Shown here in pieces: positions 1-7,545 of a stretch of 26,931 bases of DNA. Position 1 is the first letter of the stretch. Each line of letters opens with the position of its first letter. The stretch is from an uncultured Clostridia bacterium (GTDB taxonomy: Bacteria; Bacillota; Clostridia; TANB77; CAG-508), in NCBI GenBank assembly GCA_934122385.1, contig CAKOWP010000010.1:1-26931 (forward strand). Reading direction: 5' to 3'. The notes beneath the pieces were generated by a model. The model had not been told where the DNA came from and searched no databases. It saw nothing but the letters and a program-made list of their open reading frames with translations. The translations under genes and the position numbers were made by a program.

Positions 1-11
1 ATTTTAAAAAT

Positions 12-57
12 GCATAAAAATATTGGAGCAGAAAACTTTCAAAGTTTTCCACCCCAA
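12..57 (-). terminator. Probable terminator of the HdeD-like gene
   Basis: Read on the minus strand, TTGGGG pairs with CTCCAA (one G-T pair) and is followed by TATTTTT. The loop contains a second near-perfect palindrome, GAAAACTTT/AAAGTTTTC at about 31-49. It lies just downstream of the gene ending at 80. The GTTGGGGTGG motif recurs in the hairpin at 26867-26903. Confidence 0.5.
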
Positions 58-79
58 CTATTGACTTTCAGCCTTAAAA

Positions 80-616
80 TTAATCTTTCATATAATTATC
101 TATTTTCTTCATAAATATTATTCTATCGATAATATCTAAGATACCATAGATTACTATTATAATTCCCATTGTTGTAAGCACTATATCTTTGTTAATTAAG
201 ATTATAATACCTGCAAGCATCATAAGTAATGAAAATAATACTGATGCTGTCCAATATGGTGATTTAACTTGTTTCCATACTAAAGCAGTTTGGAAATCCA
301 TAACTCCAACCGCAATTATCCATATTCCTAATATAATTCTGAATAATGATAAAATTGCATCTGATGCAAATATTACTATAACACCAAAAATTACAGCAAT
401 TAATGCAATTGTTAATAAATAATCCTCTTTTGTTTCTGAAGTATAATATTCTACTAATTTTAGAACTCCCATTGCAATAAATACTATTCCAAGTATTATT
501 GAAATTGCACCTAAAGTTTCATTTGGTTTTGCTATAAGTAGTGCTCCAAATAGTACAAATATTAATGAAATAACTATGTCTGTCCAACTTGATCTTTTCA
601 AAAACTTTTCAACCAT
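80..616 (-). CDS. HdeD/DUF308-like six-helix membrane protein
   Basis: A 178-residue protein made almost wholly of hydrophobic helices (about six), with short charged loops such as YYTSETKED and a polar end KKIDNYMKD. The repeated pattern 'ILGI..I..GV' matches the DUF308/HdeD family of short-repeat membrane proteins. HdeD is tied to acid resistance in enterobacteria, but the role in Clostridia is not established and I do not assign one. The reading frame is open up to 712, but I chose the ATG at 616 because GGGAG lies 5-6 bases upstream; the extra N-terminal residues (MYFFVKFFRNM...) have no ribosome site. It is separated from rpmF by a terminator at 711-735, so it is probably its own transcription unit. 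Family membership is fairly secure, function is not. Confidence 0.75.
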   Translation of the reverse strand: MVEKFLKRSSWTDIVISLIFVLFGALLIAKPNETLGAISIILGIVFIAMGVLKLVEYYTSETKEDYLLTIALIAVIFGVIVIFASDAILSLFRIILGIWIIAVGVMDFQTALVWKQVKSPYWTASVLFSLLMMLAGIIILINKDIVLTTMGIIIVIYGILDIIDRIIFMKKIDNYMKD

Positions 617-710
617 GGCTACTCCCTCACTTTCTTTTGTATTTTCATACATAATATCACAATAGTAAAAAAAAGTACACATATTTCGAAAAAATTTTAC
701 AAAAAAATAC

Positions 711-735
711 AAAAAAATAGCACTATAATGTGCTA
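711..735 (-). terminator. Intrinsic terminator of rpmF
   Basis: On the minus strand TAGCAC (735-730) pairs with GTGCTA (723-718) around a 6-base loop, followed by seven T (the A run at 711-717) and more T-rich sequence. It sits 10 bases after the rpmF stop. Confidence 0.7.
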
Positions 736-744
736 CTAAAATAC

Positions 745-936
745 TTATGCATTTTCAGTTTCTTTTTTTGTTACTACTTGTTTTCCATCATAGTATCCAC
801 AGTTTGAGCAAACTCTATGTGGCATTACAGGTTCTTTACAATTTGGGCAAGTAGCAAATTTTGGTTCTTCTTTTTTCCATGTTGATCTTTTTGAATGTGT
901 TCTTGCTTTTGACCATCTTCTTTTTGGTTGTGCCAT
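745..936 (-). CDS. rpmF: 50S ribosomal protein L32
   Basis: A 63-residue basic protein beginning MAQPKRRWSKARTHSKRS, the standard L32 opening, followed by a zinc ribbon with C30-x2-C33 and C43-x2-C46 (CPNC...CSNC). L32 is a small component of the large ribosomal subunit. All four cysteines are kept, so this is the zinc-binding form rather than the Cys-less paralogue used under zinc starvation. The start at 936 has a very strong AGGGGGGA site six bases upstream. The gene has its own consensus promoter (1010-1038) starting directly after the carD stop. The usual upstream partner yceD (DUF177) is absent; carD takes that place. The length is normal for the family. Confidence 0.95.
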   Translation of the reverse strand: MAQPKRRWSKARTHSKRSTWKKEEPKFATCPNCKEPVMPHRVCSNCGYYDGKQVVTKKETENA

Positions 937-1009
937 TTCTATTCCCCCCTTGCTAAAAGATATATATTTTATATCTGTTTGAAATTTTTATCATTTTTTG
1001 CACTATAAA

Positions 1010-1038
1010 ATTATACAAGTAATTTTTGTATTTGTCAA
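1010..1038 (-). promoter_or_regulatory. Consensus sigma-A promoter of rpmF
   Basis: Minus strand: TTGACA (1038-1033), a 17-base spacer, TATAAT (1015-1010). Both hexamers are perfect. The -35 begins at the base after the carD stop TAG (1041-1039). The expected start is near 1003, giving a leader of about 66 bases. Confidence 0.85.
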
Positions 1039-1602
1039 CTAGTTTGTTGAAGTATTTCCATCAAATGGTATAAATTTATTTACAATGCTTTGTTGTTCTA
1101 CACCTTCAGCTCTAAAAGTCATAAATGATGTATTGATTTTATTTTCAATTTCTTCTTCTATAACATCTTGAGTTGCATGTTCAGCTAAAACTAATTCGCT
1201 AACTAATATTTGTTTTGCATTATTAAGCATCTTTTTTTCTCCAGTTGAAAGTCCTTTTTCTTTTTGTTTAAAGCTTAGGTTTCTAACAACATCAGCAACT
1301 TCATATATGTCCCCACTCTTCATTTTGTCCATATTATCTCTATATCTTTTATTCCAATTTTTTTCCATTTCTGTTTCGTCTTGACTAAGAACTGTAAAAA
1401 CCTTTTCTGCTGATTGTTTATCTATAATATTTCTTACACCTACTTCTTCTGCCTTTGCAATTGGTATCATAACCTTAACTTCACTTGGCATTTTTAGTAT
1501 GTAATAAGATTGTTTCTCTCCTAAAATATCTTTTTCTTCTATTGAATCTATTGTCCCTGCTCCGTGCATTGGGTAAACTATCTTGTCTCCTACATTAAAC
1601 AT
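1039..1602 (-). CDS. CarD family transcriptional regulator
   Basis: A 187-residue protein. The N-terminal part (about 1-60) is the CarD/TRCF RNA-polymerase-interaction fold: MFNVGDKIVYPMHGAGTI, then EKQSYYILKMPSEVKVMIP. The rest is the helical DNA-binding domain, with motifs WNKRYRDNMDKMKSGDIYEVADVVRNL and GEKKMLNNAKQILVSEL, which match CarD of mycobacteria and Clostridia. CarD binds the RNA polymerase beta lobe and the upstream edge of the -10 region and affects open-complex stability, notably at rRNA promoters. The frame opens at TTG 1611, but that codon directly abuts the site AAAGGAG; the ATG at 1602, nine bases downstream of it, is the likely start. It has its own promoter (1770-1798) and a leader with a terminator-like hairpin (1708-1749). 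Confidence 0.92.
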   Translation of the reverse strand: MFNVGDKIVYPMHGAGTIDSIEEKDILGEKQSYYILKMPSEVKVMIPIAKAEEVGVRNIIDKQSAEKVFTVLSQDETEMEKNWNKRYRDNMDKMKSGDIYEVADVVRNLSFKQKEKGLSTGEKKMLNNAKQILVSELVLAEHATQDVIEEEIENKINTSFMTFRAEGVEQQSIVNKFIPFDGNTSTN

Positions 1603-1707
1603 GTAAGTCAACTCCTTTCAATTTTGTTTATATTCTTTTTGTTTATATCCAAAGACAAAATTCAAAATGCTTAACTTTATTTTTATCTCTAATATAAATT
1701 TTTCAGC

Positions 1708-1749
1708 AAAAAAATATTATAAAGTTATGTCTATATGAAATAACTTTAT
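1708..1749 (-). promoter_or_regulatory. Terminator-like hairpin in the carD leader
   Basis: Minus strand: ATAAAGTTAT (1749-1740) pairs perfectly with ATAACTTTAT (1728-1719) across an 11-base loop, followed four bases later by TTTTTTT (1714-1708). It lies between the promoter and the carD start, about 15 bases after the predicted start point, so it could attenuate transcription. Confidence 0.5.
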
Positions 1750-1769
1750 TGGATTTTTTAACCATATTT

Positions 1770-1798
1770 ATTATACAACAAAAAAACAAAAAAGTCAA
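1770..1798 (-). promoter_or_regulatory. Sigma-A promoter of carD
   Basis: Minus strand: TTGACT (1798-1793), a 17-base spacer, TATAAT (1775-1770). The predicted start is near 1763, about 160 bases before the carD ATG. The -35 overlaps the stem of the hairpin at 1789-1818. Confidence 0.8.
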
Positions 1799-1818
1799 AG
1801 CATTTATTTTGACTTTTT
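1789..1818. terminator. Bidirectional hairpin, probable transketolase terminator
   Basis: AAAAAGTCAAA (1789-1799) pairs with TTTGACTTTTT (1808-1818). The stem ends in a T run on either strand. It lies downstream of the transketolase half-gene and also carries the carD -35. Confidence 0.5.
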
Positions 1819-1903
1819 ATGTTATTTTGTGTTCTTTTGCTACAGCTTCTAAGGTATTATTTTTTTATAATTTTATTTTCATTTTTTTAACCTGACCCAA
1901 TGT

Positions 1904-2728
1904 TTAATTTTCTAGTTCTTTCAATGCTTGCATATATTGTTCTTCATTTGGTGCTTTTCCATGCCATTCAACTTTATTTTCCATAAAAGAGATTCCTTTT
2001 CCTTTTACAGTTTTTGCAATTATACAAACCGGCTTACCCTTTACATTTCTAGCAACATCAAATGCATCTATTATTTCCTGATAATTATGTCCGTCAATAT
2101 TTATTACCTGGAATCCAAAACTTTTAAATTTTTCATCAATTGGATATGAACTCATTACTTCTTCAATAGTACCATCAATTTGTAAATTATTATTATCAAC
2201 AATTACACACAAATTATCTAATTTATATTTATTTGATGCCATTGCAGCTTCCCAAACTTGTCCTTCTTCTATTTCGCCATCACCCATAATGCAATACACT
2301 CTATAATCTTTTTTATCTAATTTTCCAGCAATAGCCATTCCATTTGCAGCAGATAATCCTTGTCCTAGAGAACCTGTTGTCATGTCAACGCCTGGTATTT
2401 TTTTCATATCTGGATGTCCTTGTAATCTGCTATCAATGTGTCTTAGTGTTTTTAATTCTTCTATATTAAAATATCCTCTGTTTGCTAATGTTGAATATAA
2501 TGCTGGTGCGCAATGTCCTTTTGATAAAACAAGTCTATCTCTGTTTTCATCTTTTGGATTTTCTGGATTTATATTCATTTCATAAAAATATAAGACTGTC
2601 ATTATATCAGCAATTGATAATGAACCTCCTGGATGTCCAGATTTTCCACTATATACCGCTTCAATTATTCCTTTTCTAATATTCTTCGAAATTTCTCTTA
2701 ATTTTGTAATATCACTTATTTTCTCCAT
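1904..2728 (-). CDS. Transketolase, N-terminal subunit
   Basis: A 274-residue protein equal to the thiamine-diphosphate (PP) domain of transketolase in the split two-gene form. Motifs: SGKSGHPGGSLS (27-38), LSKGHCAPALY (68-78), GHPD (104-107), TTGSLGQGLS (117-126), and the cofactor and metal motif GDGEIEEGQ (149-157) ending in NNN (179-181). The full enzyme exchanges two-carbon units in the pentose phosphate pathway, and needs the C-terminal Pyr domain subunit for a complete active site. That subunit normally follows directly, but here the downstream DNA holds only a short non-coding stretch, a terminator and carD. The start has AGGAG seven bases upstream. The partner must lie elsewhere in the genome, or this copy is orphaned. 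Confidence 0.93.
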   Translation of the reverse strand: MEKISDITKLREISKNIRKGIIEAVYSGKSGHPGGSLSIADIMTVLYFYEMNINPENPKDENRDRLVLSKGHCAPALYSTLANRGYFNIEELKTLRHIDSRLQGHPDMKKIPGVDMTTGSLGQGLSAANGMAIAGKLDKKDYRVYCIMGDGEIEEGQVWEAAMASNKYKLDNLCVIVDNNNLQIDGTIEEVMSSYPIDEKFKSFGFQVINIDGHNYQEIIDAFDVARNVKGKPVCIIAKTVKGKGISFMENKVEWHGKAPNEEQYMQALKELEN

Positions 2729-2767
2729 ATGTACTCTCCTAACTTTTTATTATCATTCGTTATGCTT

Positions 2768-2796
2768 ATTATATAATTAATATGCATTTTATTCAA
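2768..2796 (-). promoter_or_regulatory. Promoter of the transketolase subunit
   Basis: Minus strand: TTGAAT (2796-2791), a 17-base spacer, TATAAT (2773-2768), about 40 bases upstream of the start codon. Confidence 0.7.
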
Positions 2797-2814
2797 CCTT
2801 TTTAATATAATTTA

Positions 2815-2823
2815 TGATATAAT
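2815..2823 (+). promoter_or_regulatory. Extended -10 promoter of pepV
   Basis: TGATATAAT on the plus strand: a TGn extension with a perfect TATAAT (2818-2823). No good -35 is seen at 17 bases. It is about 74 bases upstream of the pepV ATG and diverges from the transketolase promoter. Confidence 0.55.
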
Positions 2824-2896
2824 AACAACATAGTGTTGCATTAACATATTTAAAAAAATGCTAACTATAGCAACATATTAGAAAGGTGTGATATAT

Positions 2897-4312
2897 ATGT
2901 TTGAAAAATACTTAAACAAAGATGAACTTATAAAAAATTTACAAGAACTTATCAAAATTCCAAGTGTTCATTCTGAATCAGCCAATGTAAATGAACCATT
3001 TGGTGAAAATACCGTAAAAGCACTTGAATACACTTTAAATTTAGGGAAAAGACTTGGATTCAAAACAAATAATATTAATGGTTATTGTGGCTATATTGAA
3101 TTTGGAGAAGGTCCTGAATTAATTGGAATTGTCGGACATTTAGATGTCGTACCAGAGGGAGAAAATTGGACCTATCCTCCATTTGAAGCACATATTGAAA
3201 ACAATAAAATTTATGGCAGAGGCGCTATCGACGATAAAGGACCTGTTATGGCAAGTCTATATGCAATGAAAGCAGTTATGGACTATTGTTCTGAAAATAA
3301 TATTTCTATAAATAAAAGAGTAAGATTAATCTTAGGTCTAAATGAAGAAAGAGACTGGAAATGTATTAAATATTACAAAGAACATGAAGAAATACCTTCC
3401 ATTGGCTTTAGCCCTGATGCTGATTTCCCTTGTATATATGCGGAAAAGGGTTTGTTATCTCCATTTTTAATTATGGATTATTCTAATTATAAAAATAAAG
3501 ATATTGTTTTAAGTGATATTGACTGCAATAATAATCCTTTGAATGTTGTACCAAAATATTGTAGCTGTATAGTTTCTGTTAAAAATAATATTAACATCAA
3601 TGATGTAGTTTCTTTTGTCAAAAATGTTATTAATGAATCATCTTTTAAAATTGATATTGAAGTTTTAAATAATACTCAAATAAAGATAATATCTCATGGT
3701 GTTCAAGCACATGCTGCTCATCCTGATTTAGGTGTAAATGCAATATCTCATTTAATTGTTATTTTAGATAAATTATTTAAGAATTATGATATTGTTATAC
3801 CTTTATTTGATTTATTTACTCAATATATTGGTCTTGATTATAATGGAAATAAATTAGAAATTAATGTTCCTGACGAGTCTGGTTCACTTACATTGAATGT
3901 TGGTAAATTTTATTTTAAAAATAACGAGTTAAAAATTGGATTTAATTTAAGAGTTCCTATTAATACTACTTTTGAGTTTATAGCTGATAAATTTACAGAA
4001 GTTATTAAAAAATATAATGAAGTTCATTGTGAACTTGGTGGCAAAATGAATCCTTTATATGTTTCAAAAGATTCATATTTAGTAAAAACTCTTTGCAAAA
4101 TTTATAATGATGTTACTAATTCTAATACAGAACCTATTGCTATTGGTGGTGCTACTTATGCACGTGCTTTTGATAATTTTGTTTCTTTTGGAGCCAACTT
4201 ACCTGGTCAAAAAGATATGTGCCATCAAACTGATGAATTTGTTTCTATTGATAATTTGCTTTTGGCATATGAGATTTATTGTAGAGCTATCAGAGAATTA
4301 TTAATTATGTAA
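2897..4312 (+). CDS. pepV: Dipeptidase PepV-like, M20 metallopeptidase
   Basis: A 471-residue cytoplasmic M20 peptidase. PepV hydrolyses dipeptides and some tripeptides with a di-zinc centre, releasing amino acids from imported peptides. Visible active-site motifs, numbered from the ATG: GHLDVVPEG with H81 and D83, GRGAIDDKGP with bridging D112, NEERDWKC with the catalytic/metal Glu pair E150-E151, SPDADFP with D174, and a C-terminal CHQTDEF His. The usual 'TDEESGW' is NEERDW here, keeping both Glu. Length matches the family (about 465-475). The frame also opens at GTG 2888, but AAAGG is one base from it and ten from the ATG at 2897, so the ATG is preferred. It is the only convincing plus-strand gene in the window and ends at a strong terminator. 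Confidence 0.9.
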   Translation: MFEKYLNKDELIKNLQELIKIPSVHSESANVNEPFGENTVKALEYTLNLGKRLGFKTNNINGYCGYIEFGEGPELIGIVGHLDVVPEGENWTYPPFEAHIENNKIYGRGAIDDKGPVMASLYAMKAVMDYCSENNISINKRVRLILGLNEERDWKCIKYYKEHEEIPSIGFSPDADFPCIYAEKGLLSPFLIMDYSNYKNKDIVLSDIDCNNNPLNVVPKYCSCIVSVKNNININDVVSFVKNVINESSFKIDIEVLNNTQIKIISHGVQAHAAHPDLGVNAISHLIVILDKLFKNYDIVIPLFDLFTQYIGLDYNGNKLEINVPDESGSLTLNVGKFYFKNNELKIGFNLRVPINTTFEFIADKFTEVIKKYNEVHCELGGKMNPLYVSKDSYLVKTLCKIYNDVTNSNTEPIAIGGATYARAFDNFVSFGANLPGQKDMCHQTDEFVSIDNLLLAYEIYCRAIRELLIM

Positions 4313-4340
4313 ATTTGGCTTTTTACCTAAAATCTGGTAA

Positions 4341-4360
4341 AATTGTTAAACTTAACAATT
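4341..4360. other. Perfect short inverted repeat after pepV
   Basis: AATTGTTAA (4341-4349) and TTAACAATT (4352-4360) with a two-base centre. It is the first of several stem-loops between the convergent pepV and ftsH genes. Confidence 0.4.
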
Positions 4361-4378
4361 CCCGGACTGTAAAAATGA

Positions 4379-4415
4379 AAAAAGCTATCCAAATTATATT
4401 TTGGACAGCTTTTTT
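4379..4415. terminator. Bidirectional terminator between pepV and ftsH
   Basis: A 15-base stem with one mismatch: AAAAAGCTATCCAAA (4379-4393) and TTTGGACAGCTTTTT (4400-4414), followed by T on the plus strand. On the minus strand the stem is followed by TTTTTTCATTTTT, so it can end both pepV and the ftsH transcript. Confidence 0.8.
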
Positions 4416-4488
4416 ATATTATAGGAAAGTTCTTCGAACTTCCTATAATATAAATACTTTGCACAGAAATTTGCATAAAGCAAATTTC
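4416..4488. other. Two further stem-loops in the pepV-ftsH gap
   Basis: Stem 1, 4416-4451: ATATTATAGGAAAGTTC against GAACTTCCTATAATAT with one bulged A. Stem 2, 4466-4488: GAAATTTGC/GCAAATTTC with loop ATAAA, perfect. A further weak 6-base pair GCGGAC (4505-4510)/GTCCGC (4546-4551) follows. No coding frame is supported here. Confidence 0.5.
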
Positions 4489-4559
4489 GCGCATGAACAA
4501 AGACGCGGACTTAAAAATGTATTAGTAAGTGATAATGTTAGTAATGTCCGCTTTTGTTC

Positions 4560-6350
4560 TTATTCAAAAATTTCTTTAAATTCTTGTTCATTAATTTTTT
4601 CTTTAACAAGTAATGTTTGTGCAATAGCATCTAGTTTATCTCTATGTTCAATTAATAATTTTTGAGCATTAACATATGCTTCATCAATTAAAAGTTTAAC
4701 TTCTGCTCCAATTTTATCACCAATATTTTCTCCAAAAACAAACATATCGTTTTGTTCTTTACCTTGAAAATCAATTGGGCCAAGATTATCACTCATACCA
4801 TATTTAGTAACCATTTCTCTTGCTATTTTTGTTGCAACTTCTATGTCATTACTAGCTCCTGTTGAAATATCATCTAAAACTAATTTTTCAGCAGCTCTAC
4901 CACCAAGTAATGCAACTAATTTTTCTTTCATTTCAGTTTTTGATATATAGTATTTATCTTCATCAGATTTATACATTGTATATCCACCAGCAACACCTCT
5001 TGGTATAATTGATACTTCTTTTACATCTGTTTGTGTTGGTAAGTATCTACTTACAACTGCATGTCCTGCTTCGTGGTATGCAGTTAATTTTTTGTCTTTT
5101 TCTGAATATACTCTTGTTTTCTTTTCAAGTCCAACTGTTACCTTTTTAACTGCTTCTTCTATATCAGAGTTTTCAATTTCTTCATGTTTATTAATTGTTG
5201 CTATAATTGCTGCTTCATTTAAAATATTTGCAAGTTCTGCACCTGTAAATCCTGCTGTATCTTCTGCAATGCTTTCTAAGTTAACATCATCAGATATCTT
5301 TTTATCTTCAGCATGGATTTTTAAAATTTCTAATCTTCCTTTTAAATCAGGTACTGGGATTGTTATTTGTCTATCAAATCTTCCTGGTCTTAATAAAGCT
5401 TTATCAAGCATTTCAGGTCTATTTGTTGCAGCAAGTACTATTATAGTTTCTTCTGAACTAAAACCGTCCATCTCAACTAATAATTGGTTTAATGTTTGAT
5501 TATTTTCTGTTTCTGCTCCACTATTTGATGTTCTTCTTGCTCCTATTGCATCTATTTCGTCTATAAAGACTATACAAGGAGATAATTTTCTAGCTCTATC
5601 AAATAATTTTCTAACTCTTGAAGCCCCAAGCCCTGCAAACATTTCGATAAATTCTGAACCACTCATTGATATAAATGGTACATCTGCTTCACCCGCAATT
5701 GCTTTTGCTATTAATGTTTTACCTGTTCCTGGTTTTCCATATAATAAAACACCTTTTGGAATTTTAGCACCCATTTTACTGAATTTTTCTGGTTTTTTCA
5801 AAAAATCCACAATTTCAATTAATTCTTCTTTTTCTTCATCTAAACCTGCAACATCTTTAAATTTTATTTTAGTTTTTCTTTCTGTATCGTCATATACTTG
5901 TCCTTTTTCTCCTAAGCCTTGCATTTTGAAAATCATTACAAATAATGCAACCATTATTATTGTTGGTAAAAGGCTAAAAAGTGTTGTAGATAATACTGTT
6001 ATTGTGCTCTTTGGTTTTTGTATTAATTCTATTTCATTTCCTTCTGCTACTTTTTCTTGAATCAATTCTATAAAAGCTTCTGTATTTGGAACAATTGATT
6101 TTTTTTCTTCTTCTACATTCTTCATTTTTACTTTTACAGATGTACTTCCAACTGTCATTTCTATTTTTTCAATATTACCATATGACATTTCTTTTATTAA
6201 GTCTGTATATGCTAATGTTTTATCGTCTTTTCCACTCTTATTAGCTACAAAATAAACTGCTATTCCTGCCAAAATGATTACTATTGCTACTAATATCATT
6301 GCTGATATTAGTAGTTTTTTATTATTTTTACCATTTTTATTTTTATTCAT
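4560..6350 (-). CDS. ftsH: ATP-dependent zinc metalloprotease FtsH
   Basis: A 596-residue membrane AAA+ protease. Order: a cytoplasmic Asn/Lys start, TM1 (12-36), an extracytoplasmic domain (about 40-115), TM2 (118-142), the AAA domain with Walker A GKPGTGKT (205-212), pore loop FIEMFAG (234-240), Walker B VFIDEID (261-267), the second region of homology TNRPEMLDKALLRPGRFDR (309-327), then the M41 zinc protease with HEAGH (426-430) and third ligand D502 in TGASND. FtsH forms hexamers that extract and degrade membrane and regulatory proteins; in spore formers it also affects sporulation. Walker A reads GKPGTGKT instead of GPPGTGKT and the pore loop has AGLG for VGVG; the essential Lys, Thr and Phe are kept. 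AAAGGA is 11 bases upstream of the start. It is the last gene of the femAB-alr-DUF1189-ftsH run. Confidence 0.95.
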   Translation of the reverse strand: MNKNKNGKNNKKLLISAMILVAIVIILAGIAVYFVANKSGKDDKTLAYTDLIKEMSYGNIEKIEMTVGSTSVKVKMKNVEEEKKSIVPNTEAFIELIQEKVAEGNEIELIQKPKSTITVLSTTLFSLLPTIIMVALFVMIFKMQGLGEKGQVYDDTERKTKIKFKDVAGLDEEKEELIEIVDFLKKPEKFSKMGAKIPKGVLLYGKPGTGKTLIAKAIAGEADVPFISMSGSEFIEMFAGLGASRVRKLFDRARKLSPCIVFIDEIDAIGARRTSNSGAETENNQTLNQLLVEMDGFSSEETIIVLAATNRPEMLDKALLRPGRFDRQITIPVPDLKGRLEILKIHAEDKKISDDVNLESIAEDTAGFTGAELANILNEAAIIATINKHEEIENSDIEEAVKKVTVGLEKKTRVYSEKDKKLTAYHEAGHAVVSRYLPTQTDVKEVSIIPRGVAGGYTMYKSDEDKYYISKTEMKEKLVALLGGRAAEKLVLDDISTGASNDIEVATKIAREMVTKYGMSDNLGPIDFQGKEQNDMFVFGENIGDKIGAEVKLLIDEAYVNAQKLLIEHRDKLDAIAQTLLVKEKINEQEFKEIFE

Positions 6351-6419
6351 TAATTTTTAGTTCCTTTCTAACTGTAACATTTTATTTTATATATTTGAAT
6401 ACTTTTTAAGTATATATTT

Positions 6420-7544
6420 TTATGCATTTGAACCTTCTGGTTCTCCAGGCTCATTTTTTTCTTCTGTAGTTTCTTTATCTTTAGCCTTTTCTTTTTTCTT
6501 TTTTGTTTCTTTCTTTTCTGATTTTTTTGTATCTTCTTTATTGTTTTCTTCTTCCTGTTTTTGTTCTTCTTTTACTTCTTTTTCTACTTCAACAATTTTT
6601 TGAACTTCTCCCTGTTTTTTATTAAATTCTGATTTTAGCATAAAAATCGCTGCAAGTATATAAATAGTTGATATCATTACATACATAACATCAAAATATG
6701 AAATTGCATATTTATAAAATGCATTTACAATTATATATATTATGTTTAAAATTGTAGGCAATGTGATTGAATATACTGCCATATTAAATACTGCAACAAA
6801 TCTAATTTTCAATTTTAAAATCATTGTTGCTAAGAATCCAACCATACTTATAATAATGATATAAAATAATGTATTTATTAAATATACAGCAAATGCGTAA
6901 ATAAATAATGTTAAAAATAGATTTGCATAATATTTAAACATAGTGCTTCCAGTTAAATAATCTATTAATTGTTGTTTGTTGAATTCTGTTATTCCCATTT
7001 GTCCAAATAAATCTTCATAATTATAATTTGCACTTTCACTTACTCCTGAAGTTTTCAAAATCAACTTATTCTTTAGGATTATTACTGCATTTTCTTCATC
7101 TTTTACATCACTTACATATTTATTTATTTGTTGTTCATCATCAGTATTTGTATCAATAATTATTTTTCCAAACTCTTCATTTTCATCAATTATTGCTTCT
7201 GAATTTTCTACTTTTAATGTATTTTCTGAGTATGTTAAATTAGGAACTTTTTGGTCTATATATTGAGATATTTTATTTACCACTAAACTTGTTTTGTATA
7301 TAGTTGAAGCAGCTGCTATAACTCCTATTACTAAAATAAGCATTGCTAAATATTTTAATGCACTTTTTAGTCCCTCTGCAGAAAGCTCTGCATATTTTTC
7401 TATTTTATCAATTGAATACCAAACTTTTTTAAAAAATCCTTTTTTTAATTCTTTATTTTCAACTTCAGACTCTTTATTTATTTTTTCTTTTTTTGTATCA
7501 TTTATTGTGTCTTTATTCTCTATTTTATCTTCTTTTTTCTTCAT
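6420..7544 (-). CDS. DUF1189-like membrane protein
   Basis: A 374-residue protein. A charged N-terminus (about 1-50, Lys/Glu/Asp-rich) is followed by FFKKVWYSIDKIEKYAELSAEGLKSALKYL and a first membrane helix, an extracytoplasmic domain of about 110 residues (VVNKISQYIDQKVPNLTYSENTL...), then four or five hydrophobic helices (about 205-310) and a long Lys/Glu tail. The 'FFKKVWYSI...' opening and the layout of helix, outer domain and helix bundle resemble DUF1189 proteins of Firmicutes, whose function I do not know. The start at 7544 is the second ATG of the frame; AGGAGGGA lies inside the last codons of alr, and the alr stop is at 7546-7548. The two genes are thus nearly fused and probably translationally coupled. 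Confidence 0.7.
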   Translation of the reverse strand: MKKKEDKIENKDTINDTKKEKINKESEVENKELKKGFFKKVWYSIDKIEKYAELSAEGLKSALKYLAMLILVIGVIAAASTIYKTSLVVNKISQYIDQKVPNLTYSENTLKVENSEAIIDENEEFGKIIIDTNTDDEQQINKYVSDVKDEENAVIILKNKLILKTSGVSESANYNYEDLFGQMGITEFNKQQLIDYLTGSTMFKYYANLFLTLFIYAFAVYLINTLFYIIIISMVGFLATMILKLKIRFVAVFNMAVYSITLPTILNIIYIIVNAFYKYAISYFDVMYVMISTIYILAAIFMLKSEFNKKQGEVQKIVEVEKEVKEEQKQEEENNKEDTKKSEKKETKKKKEKAKDKETTEEKNEPGEPEGSNA

Positions 7545-7545
7545 A

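Noticed and set aside
1821..1900. Mini-frame MKIKL-stop-KNNTLEAVAKEHKIT after the transketolase half, preceded by GGGTCAGG
   Set aside because: Too short, interrupted by a stop, and similarity to a TGS-like start is only suggestive. It could be a gene remnant but cannot be supported.
4315..4665. Plus-strand frame of 116 codons after pepV
   Set aside because: It runs through several hairpins and into the 3' end of ftsH on the other strand, has no ribosome site and no recognisable domain.
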